Assembly (NCBI GenBank): GCA_001655205.1
Contig: LPNZ01009878.1
Coordinates: 62,001 to 126,000 of the forward strand
Length of the DNA: 64,000 nt
Direction of reading: 5' to 3'
DNA from: Lenisia limosa
Lineage: Eukaryota > Breviatea
Position 1 is the first letter of the stretch; each line of letters starts with the position of its first letter. The translations under genes and the position numbers were made by a program. Of this stretch, positions 1 to 14,087 are shown in pieces. A model generated the notes under the pieces. That model had not been told where the DNA came from. It did no database searches and was given only the letters and a program-made list of their open reading frames with translations.

Positions 1-377
1 TTGCTGGAGTTGGTATTACGATTGCTGCCTCGGAGTGGCCCTCCAAGAATGCTGTCATCACCTCAATACAGGTAAGCCACGGATTCATCCCTTCTTTGTC
101 ACATCCTTTTGTGGATAAAAAGACTGCTTCTGACGATGAATAAAAAATATGACCATGTAGGCATTCCGTCTTAAGATGGCAAATGGACCGGGTTTGCCAA
201 CGTCTATGCAACCTTCGCCAAGCCCACTTTCTGCTCATCCGTGCACTTGGAAGGTATGCAAACTTCTAATTTCAACAAATAACTTCACGTCATCTGACTC
301 TTCTTTCAGGTGTGTGCTTGTGGGCTCTCACTTCTTATCTTATGGGTTATCGTCATCAACGACAGGCTCTGATTTAG
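1..377 (+). CDS. 3' end of an unidentified gene, 5' truncated by window edge
   Basis: Three exons can be drawn: 1-71, 176-253 and 310-377, with introns GT at 72 to AG at 175 and GT at 254 to AG at 309. All three frames happen to be open across these exons, so the reading frame is not settled. Exon 1 is most coding-like in frame 3 (GVGITIAASEWP). Exon 2 is most coding-like in a frame containing GFANVYATFAKPTF, and these two frames do not join cleanly with the splice sites I chose. One frame ends at TAG 375-377, another at TGA with a hydrophobic tail (SLLILWVIVI) that could be a membrane helix. The gene is convergent with Rpt4, about 155 bp away. I do not recognise the family; a small membrane protein is a guess. 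Confidence 0.4.
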
Positions 378-531
378 TGTTCCTTCGTTTGTTTCCTGTT
401 TCTTCTATTACTATTCATATGTATCTTTAATTTGACTGGGCCACAGTGCAACACTGAATGCGACATCAATCAAAACTAATCAATGAAAAAGGAAGACACT
501 TAACATCCGAATAAACTGATAACGGGCGCGT

Positions 532-3539
<3,008 letters not shown>

Positions 3540-4072
3540 TATTTCCTCTTACTTATGAATGATAACTTATATAAGTATTTCAGTTATGTTATTATGCTTA
3601 TTTTTTTTTTTATTTTCTCCACTTTTCAAATTTTCAATTTTCAAAAGCCGTGGATGGATTTTGCCTTCTGTTTATTATAATGCAAACTGATGCATTAATC
3701 TGATCTGAAAGTATATTAATAATAAAAGTTTAACGTGAAATTAAACTCAAATAAAAAGAGCGTGAGAATTTTTTCTCCGCCCGCTGCATCGGATGAATTA
3801 TGTGTTTCCAAAAGGCCGCCATTCATTCGCCACATTTAAGCGTGTTGGTTCTTTGTTGTTTAGTGAAGTTTATTTAGTTTTGCCATTAGTTTTTTAGTAT
3901 ACCACCTACACCTAGATTGACTTTAGTCTCCTTAAACAATCAAATCTTCCACCAGAAGAACCCCCAATTGCTTTCTTCCTTCTGCCTGCCTTGAATTAGT
4001 TTAATCTCAAATAAAATTATAAAATAAGCCAGGAAGAAGCTTAATTTTCAGTTTAGATCGGTATTACAAAAT
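3540..4072. promoter_or_regulatory. Divergent intergenic region, Rpt4 / sulfatase-fold gene
   Basis: There is 533 bp between two opposed start codons. It is AT-rich with a poly-T run near 3600 and no long open frame. It must hold both promoters, but I see no motif I can name with confidence. Confidence 0.5.
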
Positions 4073-7000
4073 ATGGTAAGATTTGGATTCTCGTGTATCA
4101 TGACCTGCATCAATACTATTTTGGCGGAAATTTAAATACGATAGTTTTTATACATAATTCATGTAAACTTCTGTTTAAAGATTCTCTTGGCTTTAAGTTT
4201 TACGCAGTCGGTAACTATGGATAAAGAGAATTGCCATTCCAATTTTTGATAAATGAAAATGACAATATAGACGTATTTGATTATTATTTTTAATCATCAG
4301 TTTTTCTGAGTGCTTCGCGATCTTTTACCAGATCTTTAGGATGAAGGCCTTACAAGGCGGTCTCCTTCGGACATTCCTCGAAATGACGAACTCAACCAAA
4401 TCTCGTGGGTTCTCGTAACACATTGATCATTGGCACGAGGATGCTCTTACCAAATAATGGAAGTTATAATTTAAAATTTACTTGAAATTTTTGTGAAATT
4501 CGTCATTTTCATAAATAATCCGTAACTGTTCACAAATGTAGCTTTGAGATTTCAGACCCGGAGCAAGAAAAACCTAAGGTTTGTGATGCACATTTCCAAC
4601 TGATTCTCAGCATATTTTTTTATCCTTTTGACCGGTTCAGAATGTTAAAGGCATGCGATGGTTCCACCACCCGGTCGTGATTATGTCAGGCATTACGGCC
4701 TTCTGTCGCATTGTTGGTCTTATAGGTCTGCTGCAAGAAAGGCTCACATTATTCGGTTCGTCTTTTGACAGTTCAGTTCATCTCTTCGGAAAGGATCACA
4801 ATGGAAACTCGACTGGAATTCCAATGGATGTTGTGCCGTTCGCTTTCCTGGTAAGCTCTTCAGTAATTCTTTTCCTTAAAAGTCTTGATGATTGTTTTAA
4901 CTATCTAAGTGGCATCTTTCCGCTCTTTCCGTGCTTACTCTGCTTCTTCTTGCCACTTGGAATGTGAGTTATCATGATTTTATGGTACTAATTCTGATTA
5001 TACTAATTCCTTTATTAGGTTGTGCAACACATCTTTTTCAAGAAGTGGGTTGTGACCATATCAGCAGTTGCACATTCCTGGTGGATCCTTCTTGCCCAAC
5101 TGGACAATGAACAACAGGTTGTTGGGGTACTACATTGTGCGCCATTGTTACGTTCTGAGTGGATTCATTGTATAAATGGGTTCCTTTTATTGTATTTCAA
5201 CGGACCAAGTACTATTGACTCTCTAGCGGCATATGAACCAACACATGACCCTCAACGTTTTTCGTGTTTATGGCAAACCGCAAAACCTCTTTGAAAAAGT
5301 AGGAATGCAAAGCTGGGAGTGATTACATTTGACAGCCATAACCATTATTTAGGATCTTGTTGGCCCTGTCACAGATGATAAGCCGCATCTCATCTTTGCA
5401 TCCCTCCTCATTCTTCTTGGAATAGCAGCAGTCACGTGTACAGCCCTTCTTGCTATCAGGTGAGAAATCCTCCTTGTCACAGCATTATTGGTGAGTTGAT
5501 GTTAACTTCTTGGCAGAAAGAGGCGCCTCCAAGATATTTACATTTCCTGGAAGAAACTTTTGCTTTGCGGCCTCTTTCCCTTCATGTGCCTTGCTTATTT
5601 CCATGGTGTAGCATCTAGCCAAAGAGTGAGTCACTTTCCTTCACTTTATTGTCCCTAACCAATCAGTTGCAACTCGTCAAGCCCGTTGAAGAGTACTGGG
5701 TAGCCTCAATTCTTGGAATTGACAGTATTCCCGTTCCTAAAAATGAGGTTGAAAGGGTGGTATTCCTTCATTCATGACCATTCATTCTTTTCTTCATAAA
5801 TACTTCAGACCCAATCTGCTATTGATCTCAGAAGCCATCAGCCCCATCCCGAAGACACTGTTTGGCCTCTTGGTAAGCTGCAGTCCTTAAGTTAAATCTG
5901 CACATTGACGTATTGACTTATTCAGGTTTGAGATACCCAATGGTGAGATATCGCGTTCCAGGGTACCAGCATCACGACAAACGCCATCATAAAACGATTG
6001 TTCACCATGGCCGGTATGTGATGGAATAGCTTAGCTTTGAAGCAACCTTGATTGTTGTATTTTATTTATAGAGTACTAATCATTTCTTTCTTTATAGTGT
6101 GGAAAGCTCACTTTTCAGTCCAGACCCTGAACACATTGGCTACGACGCAACAATTCAAACAGAGAAAAATGTTGGTTAAAATCGAATACAAAATGTCTTA
6201 TTCATTCTTTAGGGTGTGCTTGAAGACTTGATTCCTGTCTTGTCAGATCTGCCTGATCCCATTCTTGAGCCAGCTGAAGGGTTCCCTGCTCGAGAGTCGT
6301 ATGACCATCCCGACATCGTTTTTTTGAGTGTTGAGAGCCTCCGTGGAGCTGATACTGGTTTCGCCAAGCGAAAGTCTTCGGTTGGTGCTCTTTATGATAC
6401 CTTTTAATGATTGTTAAACCGTACTTATTTCGTCAACACCAACCTCGTATCCTTACCTTGTAGTCAGCAACACCTGAATTGGACACAAGAACTCAAGATG
6501 GCGTGGTTTTTGAGAATTTCGTAACCAACGGTCGTCCCACAAGAGAGGTGTGCTTTGGACATTTGAACTACACCCATTTCCATTTCATCTCATTTTGGTA
6601 GGGATTCTTCAGTTTGCACACAAGCCATTGGCCCCATAGCAATGGCAAGTTCAACGTTTATAATTTCCTGGGCAATGGCTGGGACAGCTTCACGACTCGC
6701 CTGAAAGACTGGGGTTACGGTGGGATAAGTCATATTGGCTGAATTTTAGTCTCTACATTGTTTTCGTAATTTGTTTAGACCGTGTTGCAGTGATGGGTTC
6801 CAACCCTGGATTTGACGGTATTCTGAAGTGGCTTCATCTGTTCTATGACAAGTGAGGGCGGCTTCCATTCCAATTTTCCTATGCCAATGACTTCTTAGAA
6901 TTAATGCACAAACCTCGGCAATTAGCCTCAACTACAAAAAATGGGAAGATTCAAAGGTCTGCTGTCATTATGCCGGGACTTATAATGGGACTTGGACTTA

Positions 7001-9397
7001 CGTTGTTATGGTGCTGAAATTCCAGGTGATCAACGAGATGATTAGTGAGGTCAAGGCCCATGATGCCCGCAACATCGAATTGGAACAGAATGGAAAAAGG
7101 AAAAAAGTGGGTTAACTTTTGAACTTCTGAAGTGTCTTGTTATCTAACTTGGTTATCTAACTTGGTTAATTGATTCAGCCCCTCATGATGTGGATGCACA
7201 CAACGTCTCTTCACCTGCCTTTTTCACTCGATGGTGATGACACAGTCACATCTGATGTTCCCATTGGTAGGCTATTGTTCTAAACATTCGTGTCATTTTT
7301 AGCAACTGAAATGACTTTTTAGACGAACATGACCGCTACCTTCGCGCTCTCAATTACGTTGATAAACACGTTGCGAGAGGTAGGCATGTGGCAAAGTAAC
7401 GTGATGTTGGAATTCCACCCCTTTGATATTACACCAAAGGTCTTGATTACCTTCGAAATGAACGTGCACGAAGGAACAACACCATTGTGATCCTCCTTGG
7501 TGACCACTCCACTCCGATTAGTTCAGATGAAACGGATGTAGGTTTAGATCTGGAAATGTTCCTGAAATATTATACCATGATCATCTGATCTTACCATTTA
7601 GGCTAAATCTGCTGACATGCCATGTGACCGAATGGTCTGGACAAGTGCAGCCTTTTGGGGCCATGAGAAGTACATTGGAAAGCCCAGGAGAGAGACGATC
7701 GCAAGTGAGGGACATGCAACAGTATTTATTTGATCATTCGTTCTTTTGCTTCTGGCTTGACTATTCCATCCAACATTTTGTCATGCCGCAGGTTCCTTAG
7801 TTGATATTGGGCCAACAATATCCGGCTTTGTTGGAGACCTGAGACCAACCGCAGCCTTGGGTTTGGACCTCTTCAGTGACGTCGACCACATCGTGAGGGT
7901 TGTGCCACCACATTAACCATATGACCAATGCAGAAGCGGGAAGCCATGTCAATTCACGGTTCTGGTTTCCGATCAACACGGTTCTCTGAATCCACCTACA
8001 TTCATAGCCCTCACAATGGGCAATCCGCCTGGCTTCTAAGAGACGATCGTGACGAACGTTTTCCTGATAGGTAGGCTTCATATTAGGATTTGTTAAAATG
8101 AACTTTCAAAATTGTAAGTATATATAAATTTCATTAAGGTGGTTCAGTCGCTGTCTTGTTTTTCAAAATAATTTGAAGCCATGTGCAATTTTGAAAAAGA
8201 CCCTTCGGGATAATTTCGTAGGGTAGTTTTTCATATAAAATAGCCTCGGATAGAGAATTTTTAAAATGACCATTTTCCCGACTCCCGAGGTTGTTTCAAT
8301 TTTGAACCTTTTTTGGCTTCTAAATTTTTCCATTTTTTTGGGGTTTAAACATGATATTTGAGGAATTTACATTGTTCTCGTCAAGTACGCACATCCAGTA
8401 CTGTACCATTGTCTAGTTTTTGCACTATTGGACTCATATAGCCTCAGTTAGACATTCCAGGCCTTTTTTACTCATTTTTAAAGTTTGCATGTTAGAGCTA
8501 TTTCATACGAAAAACACCCTGCGGAATTATCCCGAAGGGTCATTTTGAAAACTGCACGTACAGTTTCACTCTATTTACCAAAATATAACGACTAAACCAC
8601 CCCAGCCTATGAGGATTACTTATTCTTGTAGATGTGTTGAAGGTATGAAAGTGCCTCAGAACATGACCCAAGACGTGAAACGGATCGTTGATACCATCAC
8701 ATACGCGTCATATCTTTCCGAACAGGTTTGTCGCTGTTTTGAGTCTCTTCATAACCAACATTGTCCTCTTCTTATTTGACAGGACCGAATGTATCGAAGC
8801 CGATTCTTGGAAGGTTTGTGAGGCATGACAACACACAATATCATATCAAGTTTCTTCATTTCTCCATCCCATGCTAGGGAGGCAGGCAGAAGGCCGACAA
8901 GCCTGGGCAATCTCCCCAACGTCGATCGCGCTGGGGTTAGATCGTTGGAATTTTCGATCTTTAACGAGGAATACCTAGTAATCACAAGTTATCAGATTGG
9001 GCCGAGTTGTAAGGCAAATGATTGGCAATATCTTTCGTGATGGTGTGGACGGCTTCGGGCAGATATAACCTTGTTTATATTTTCGATATATCATAATCAC
9101 CATTGTATGATGCTAGCTTTCCTTTTTCAATTTCTGACTAACCCTTTAGGCCGCTGGATTCATGATGATTCACATGTGATGGTTTCGAAAGTAAGAACCA
9201 GCCACCACCACCACAGAGGCCTCACTGCTGCTTTCTTCATAATGGAATTGGTATGAAAAAAACAGTTCAACCTAAGAGCACCCCTACAACAATCTTGATA
9301 AGTCTTCATTCTTCAGGTTTTTGCCATAGCCACTGGAGTGTTCTTTTGGAAGAGATGGGCAAAAAAGAAGACCATCCAAGCCTTGTGCACCCAATAA
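4073..9397 (+). CDS. Polytopic membrane LtaS-type sulfatase-fold phosphotransferase
   Basis: This is an alkaline-phosphatase-superfamily enzyme anchored in membrane, resembling bacterial lipoteichoic-acid synthase and phosphoethanolamine transferases. The N-terminal exons encode about four or five hydrophobic helices (for example VVIMSGITAFCRIVGLIGLL, LIFASLLILLGIAAVTCTAL, LLLCGLFPFMCLAYF). The catalytic domain has HPDIVFLSVESLRG (metal-ligand Glu by analogy with LtaS), NGRPTREGFFSLHTSHWPH (Thr nucleophile candidate), MHTTSLHLPFS and VILLGDHSTP (Asp-His metal ligands). A C-terminal helix (AFFIMELVFAIATGVFFW) is followed by a basic tail and stop 9395-9397, so both ends are membrane-linked. There are about 20 introns. 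The start is inferred: ATG 4073-4075 followed directly by an intron to 4640. ATG 4653 is the alternative start. Exons between 8770 and 9250 are less certain. The substrate is unknown; a cell-surface glycerophosphate or phosphoethanolamine transfer is a family-based inference. Confidence 0.8.
8138..8601. mobile_element. MITE-like element with long imperfect terminal inverted repeats
   Basis: The left end reads GGTGGTTCAGTCG and the right end is its near-complement CGACTAAACCACC. The inverted arms extend about 110-130 bp inward, sharing GACCCTTCGGGATAATT and a match around AAATAGC. The roughly 460-bp element has no coding capacity and lies wholly inside an intron of the sulfatase-fold gene (about 8071-8630). 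I see no clear target-site duplication, so the superfamily is not assigned. Confidence 0.75.
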
Positions 9398-9678
9398 GCC
9401 CACTATTTCTACTATTATTTCTATTGTTTTTGTTTTTGACTGTTTTTTTGATGGTAAGGTTTTTATTCAATTGTAACTATGATATTAATTTATTACATGG
9501 TGTGATATGAGGGGTTGTTTTCAAAATTAGGGGTATTATGATAATTCTGTTCACCATGAAATACAATTTTTTAAAAGTATATTGGATAAAAATACAATTA
9601 CCATCCACTTTGTATTACACAATATTACATTGGATATAGCACATTCCGTGATCGCTGCACCTGAACAGTCATTTTAGT

Positions 9679-12600
9679 CTATAATTTATTCATTTGACCG
9701 ACAATTATATGAGGTTCCATGTGCTTCCATCCCACATTGTGGCGGCGACGCTCATCAAAGTTGCGTTGTCGCATGGGGGCTTCATTAAAGTGCTCCCGAG
9801 GCTCCCTGAACATTTTAGCTGTCTGAAAAGCTGCAAAAAAGATTCCAGTGACCCTCCCCCCCCCCACACAAAAAAAAGAGTAAAAAAACATACCTTGACA
9901 GCAAATCTCGAGGCACATTAGGGATGAGTTCCCTGCAAAAGAATAATCTCGAGGCACATTAGGGATTAGGGATGAGTTCCCCGCAAAAGACTCAAACAAA
10001 TCTCACAATGATTCTATCTTAGACACGTCCATTAAAACTACAGAGGGAGATTTATTGTATTGCAAGAACTATTATTTCTACCTTTCCCTTTGCAGGAACT
10101 ACTATTTAATACAAATCAAAGTATCTACCTTGGTAAATCTCTAGGTATAGGCATGTCTCTGGGCATATCCCTAAAGAGTTAAACCATCATCGTCATTGAT
10201 TGTCTTTAAGCCACACTTGTACATGCAGAGGTTTCCAGGAAGGCTTGACTTGCATCAAGAATATTAATGGTATACAGAGAAAGTTTGGAATTTCAATACC
10301 AAATCTCCCCGGGAAATTGCTCAAAACATACCTTGGCATATCTCTGGGCATATCTCTAGGTATAGTATCTCTCGGCATATCCCTAAAGAGCATGATTACT
10401 GGTCACAGTAGAGGCCTAATGGAACGAAAACAAAAACTGGTATCCCATTGAAAGTTAAATCACATTTTGCCTGAAATCAGATCCAGAGTTTCACCAAAAC
10501 AGTTCTACTGCTGAGGCCAATACTTAACGTATAAAGAATATCGATGATCTATTACACAGTTCTTTGCTGAGAGATACTCTATAAAACATACCTTGGTAAA
10601 TCTCTTGGTACGGGTATATCTCTGGGCATATCTCTAGGCATGTCTCTAGGCATATCTCTGGGCATATCCCTGCTTGTAAGAAAACGATTACAATCATAAT
10701 ATGCCATAATACATATGTATACTAGTAGTATGATATCCAAAACGATAATATAGCAGATGAAAATTAGAATTATAGGATCACATGTTGCATTACTCCAATC
10801 TTTCTTGGACCAGGGCTAATATGAGGGCTAATATGAGGGATGACTTAAAGCCCAGCATACTGATTCCCTAAATCACGTGAGATGATTCGAGAGAGAGAAT
10901 CTCGTTCATCAGGCCTAAAATCGTAAAGAGCACCGCACAAAATGATCCAAAAAAAGAGTCCACCCACCTAATTGGATGGATGCTTGGTTTGCCGCCCTCA
11001 GTCCTGGAAAGTCGCAAATGGAAACCATTCGCCCAGTCAGTGAAGGACCTGCCTCGTCAGACTTGCCCCAAGGCTTTTTCAAATGAAATGAGGCAAATTA
11101 TCTTGACAATGCTCCCACATCATACCGTAAGTGACTATTGACACTGTCAGTCCATGCCTCAATATCCGTCATCATCTCATTGCGATCGCTGGCCAGGGTT
11201 TTTACGACGTCCTCCTAAACTGTTACTTGAATAAATTACTCACCCATGACAAGGATATACACTCTTACGTGATCAAGTAACAACATAAGAGTATTAACTA
11301 GAGAGGCGACAAAACCCCTCACCTTGAGCTCTTCAAACTCCTCCTTGAACTTTGAAGACTTCTCAGCCAAGGCGTCCTCGATGACCGAATTGGAAAGGGC
11401 TACTGGGTCCTAAATGAAAGTAACTCTCTTTCATTCCTTGAACAAATCATCATGTCAAATAGGTTGCACGAGGACGCTTACTTTGCTATGAGACGCCCTT
11501 AGTTTCTTGAGGCTGTTTTGGATCTTGGGAAGTAGGTCCCTACATGAGTCATGTCATGTCCAAAGGCAGTGAGAAGCACAGTAATTGACGCACCTGTGCT
11601 GTGCCACTTCAGTGTGAAGCATTGTGATGTCGGAGATGAGCCGTTGAAACTTCTTGGCTGTCTGCTTCTCATGAAGTTCCAACCTGGTCTATAGTGTAAA
11701 GACTGAGACAAGATAAGACACATCTTTCACTAGCCCGGCAAAATGAAAGCACCAACCTGAAGTTTCATGATGAAGCGCGCAGAGCGGGGGTCATTGTCCT
11801 GACTTCTCTGTTTGATTGCGTTCAGCCTCGCTTGTCTGTCTTTCGTGGTACCTGCTAATTTTTGAGAGCAAAAACATTAAATAAAATCTTGGGAAACAAA
11901 TTAATACATTGGGATACGGGGGGGTATAGCCTGACCAAAGCTGGTGGCGTCCAACCTTTTTGCGCTTCAGAGGAGACCGATGGGGCTTGATTTCTGAAAT
12001 ATGTATAAAAAAAAAACTTCTTTCAGGAAAAGAAACCAGGTAGTTGTAAAAAACTGGAGTGGGCAAAAATAATATATGGCAAACCACCTCACGTTTTTGA
12101 GGGGGTACTGACAGGTGTAGAGGGGGCGGGAGCGGACTAAACCGTCAGAGAAGACTCTCGGGATAATCATTAACAGTACCTTGGAGGGTGTGGAGGGGGC
12201 TTCGGAAGGCGGAATGTACACTTCTGACGGACTATCTGGCGGATCGTTTCCCTCTGCCAACTGTGAGGGGTTTTTCCAGACAAACAATTGCATATTAGGT
12301 TCACTTGGTATCATGCCGGCCTCGAACTCACCCGTTGGCCATGAAACCGGGTTCTTAAGAGGGTTTGGCGGGAGTGGAGGGATATCAGCCTGAGTGGTTC
12401 AATACACTTGGACTGATATGAGGAATTCTAACATAGCAAGTGCGCATCTTGTGGATATGGTCAAATGAATTTAAATCCCAAACAATATTAAATTCTTCTT
12501 GTTGAAATACTCTACAAAGTTGATCAAAGCCATCAAATCATATTGCAAAGAACATCTACTATGATGAAAGAGGGGCGATAGAAGGTTGAGTTCGTCCAAA

Positions 12601-13534
12601 AATAATATTGACCTTGGGGAATAAAGTAGCCATTTCGGCCAGGTCCATTTCATCCATTTCTTCCGGGTTCTCAAGGTCCATGGACTCTTCGGGGGGTGTT
12701 GGCGGCCGAACTATTGGAGGTTTCGATCTGGGGGGGTAAAAAAAGAAAACTATGCAAAGGGAAGGTCAAATTTGATTTCTATCGTACGATGGACTAGGTG
12801 GAAGGGGAGGGTCGTTGGCGTGATACTCGACATCCATATGTTGAATGTCATTGATGGTCTTTGCTGCCTCCACAGGAGTCGTGTATGATCCTGAGTGCGA
12901 TGAATGCGGCATTTCAGTTCCTTTGTACAGAGAAACCGCACAAAGAAGAAAAGCAAAAAAAATAACCTACTTACCTTGTTGGGGCTGAGACTGGGCAATC
13001 ATGTGTGAGTACAATGAGCTCTGATACGTGCTCCCAATTGGCCTGATGGGATTATCAGAAACGGGCAAAGGGATGTCTTGTGCCCGGAAGTGGAGTGCAC
13101 GCATTTAAACAGTAAACTACACACACAATATGTGATCGGTGACAAAGAAATCATTTGAGTTTTCCTAATCCCTGCACCAAACCGTTCATCTCGATAAGAG
13201 TATGTACTTTGTCGGTAGCGATAGTCTTCAAAACTGAACAATGAGATGATCGCGGCTTTCCCCATCCTTGTTTACCCAATATGAAGAATATCCCCCCACC
13301 CTTACAAGCAAGGCACCTCACACCCTTACACATGTATGTAGAGACGAGAAATAAAAACAGATAATACTTGGACAAAGGATATAGTAAAAGAGTAATTCAC
13401 ACACTCCGAATTATTTGCTTTACAACACTGTGCACACAGCTTTCTGCGTCCCCAGCATACATTCATCAGCAAGATATCCCCCTCCCCCACCCTTGCTGTA
13501 CCGGCGGTTGGCCGTAGTTTGGTGGCCAAGACAT
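9679..13534 (-). CDS. Proline-rich coiled-coil protein with RDMP-repeat C terminus
   Basis: I do not recognise this family. The start is ATG 13534 (MSWPPNYGQPPVQQ), spliced in phase 2 to a Tyr/Arg-rich stretch (FEDYRYRQSTYSYRDERF). A long disordered part follows, rich in Pro, Ser and Glu (PPLPPSPSY, RPPTPPEESMDLENPEEMDE, APAPSTPVSTPSK). Next is a basic patch (SPLKRKKVGRHQ) and about 200 residues of predicted coiled coil (FIMKLQTRLELHEKQTAKKF, DLLPKIQNSLKKLRASHSK, SSKFKEEFEELK). The C terminus comes from an array of mini-exons encoding RDMPRDMPRD-type repeats and a final Arg-rich exon (MFREPREHFNEAP) stopping at 9679-9681. Splice phases between the coiled-coil exons, the repeat array and the last exon are not fully resolved. 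Composition resembles nuclear RNA- or chromatin-associated scaffolds, but that is only an impression. It is divergent from GDAP2. Confidence 0.65.
9894..10669 (-). repeat. Array of duplicated mini-exons encoding RD(M/L)PRD repeats
   Basis: Four exon units on the minus strand, at 10592-10669 (78 nt), 10332-10382 (51 nt), 10129-10170 (42 nt) and 9894-9932 (39 nt), each start G|GAT or G|GAA after AG and end CCAAG or TCAAG before GTA. All lengths are multiples of three, so any can be skipped or added without changing frame. They encode strings such as RDMPRDMPRDMP and PVPRDLPR. A further copy at 9945-9985 has lost its acceptor (CGG for CAG) and donor and looks dead. Confidence 0.75.
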
Positions 13535-14087
13535 GAACCTGCAGCATAAGATGATGAACACAAGGACATAATGATGACTTGACACAAGCCAAAATTGACA
13601 TAGTCATAAGAGAAATCTTATAAAGAGTAGGTTTATATTCAAAGCAAATTTATTGACTTTGAAATGCAGAATAGTTCAGAAGAAGAAAATCCTACTGCTA
13701 ACCCTCAGGAACGAAAACGCCAAAAGTTTCCCACACAAAAACCTCAAAACACGAAATTAACCAGAAATTAACCCGATATTATATTGAGATATTCATGAAT
13801 TTAAGAGCAGAAGAGGCGTAGAAAGTGCTCTAGTATGATGGAGGGGTATTGGACTCAGATTTTAGAAATGTTGTCTTCTACCAATCTATCAATCTATCTA
13901 TCAAGTGTGTCTGTATGTCCATGTGTCTATGTCTACCATAAAGAGGTTGAAAACTCCTCTGTTTGGTCAAAAGTGAACCATATAAACCCCCGGCGTATAT
14001 TTAAAGCGGAATTGCAGAGTTGGTTTGCGGATTAAAGAGGTGTAGGTATATATAGATATATAGAGCTGATATAGAGTCAACAGCAAA
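13535..14087. promoter_or_regulatory. Divergent intergenic region, RDMP-repeat gene / GDAP2
   Basis: There is 553 bp between opposed start codons. It contains a short ATCTATC-type run near 13885 and tracts of alternating AT near 14047. No open frame with coding character was seen. Confidence 0.45.

Noticed and set aside
8819-8821. In-frame TGA after FLEGL as the true stop of the LtaS-like gene
   Set aside because: A donor (GAAG|GTTTGT) sits just before it, and downstream exons encode a membrane helix and basic tail with matching phases. The longer model is preferred, though exons 8770-9250 remain tentative.
9071-9510. Two small plus-strand open frames as separate genes
   Set aside because: Parts of them are better explained as the last exons of the LtaS-like gene, including its C-terminal membrane helix. 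The rest is 3' flanking sequence.
12999-13265. Alternative start of the RDMP-repeat gene at ATG 13104 (MRALHF)
   Set aside because: The exon upstream joins in phase (DERF then DIPLPVSDNP) and leads to a better start at 13534, so 13104 lies in an intron.
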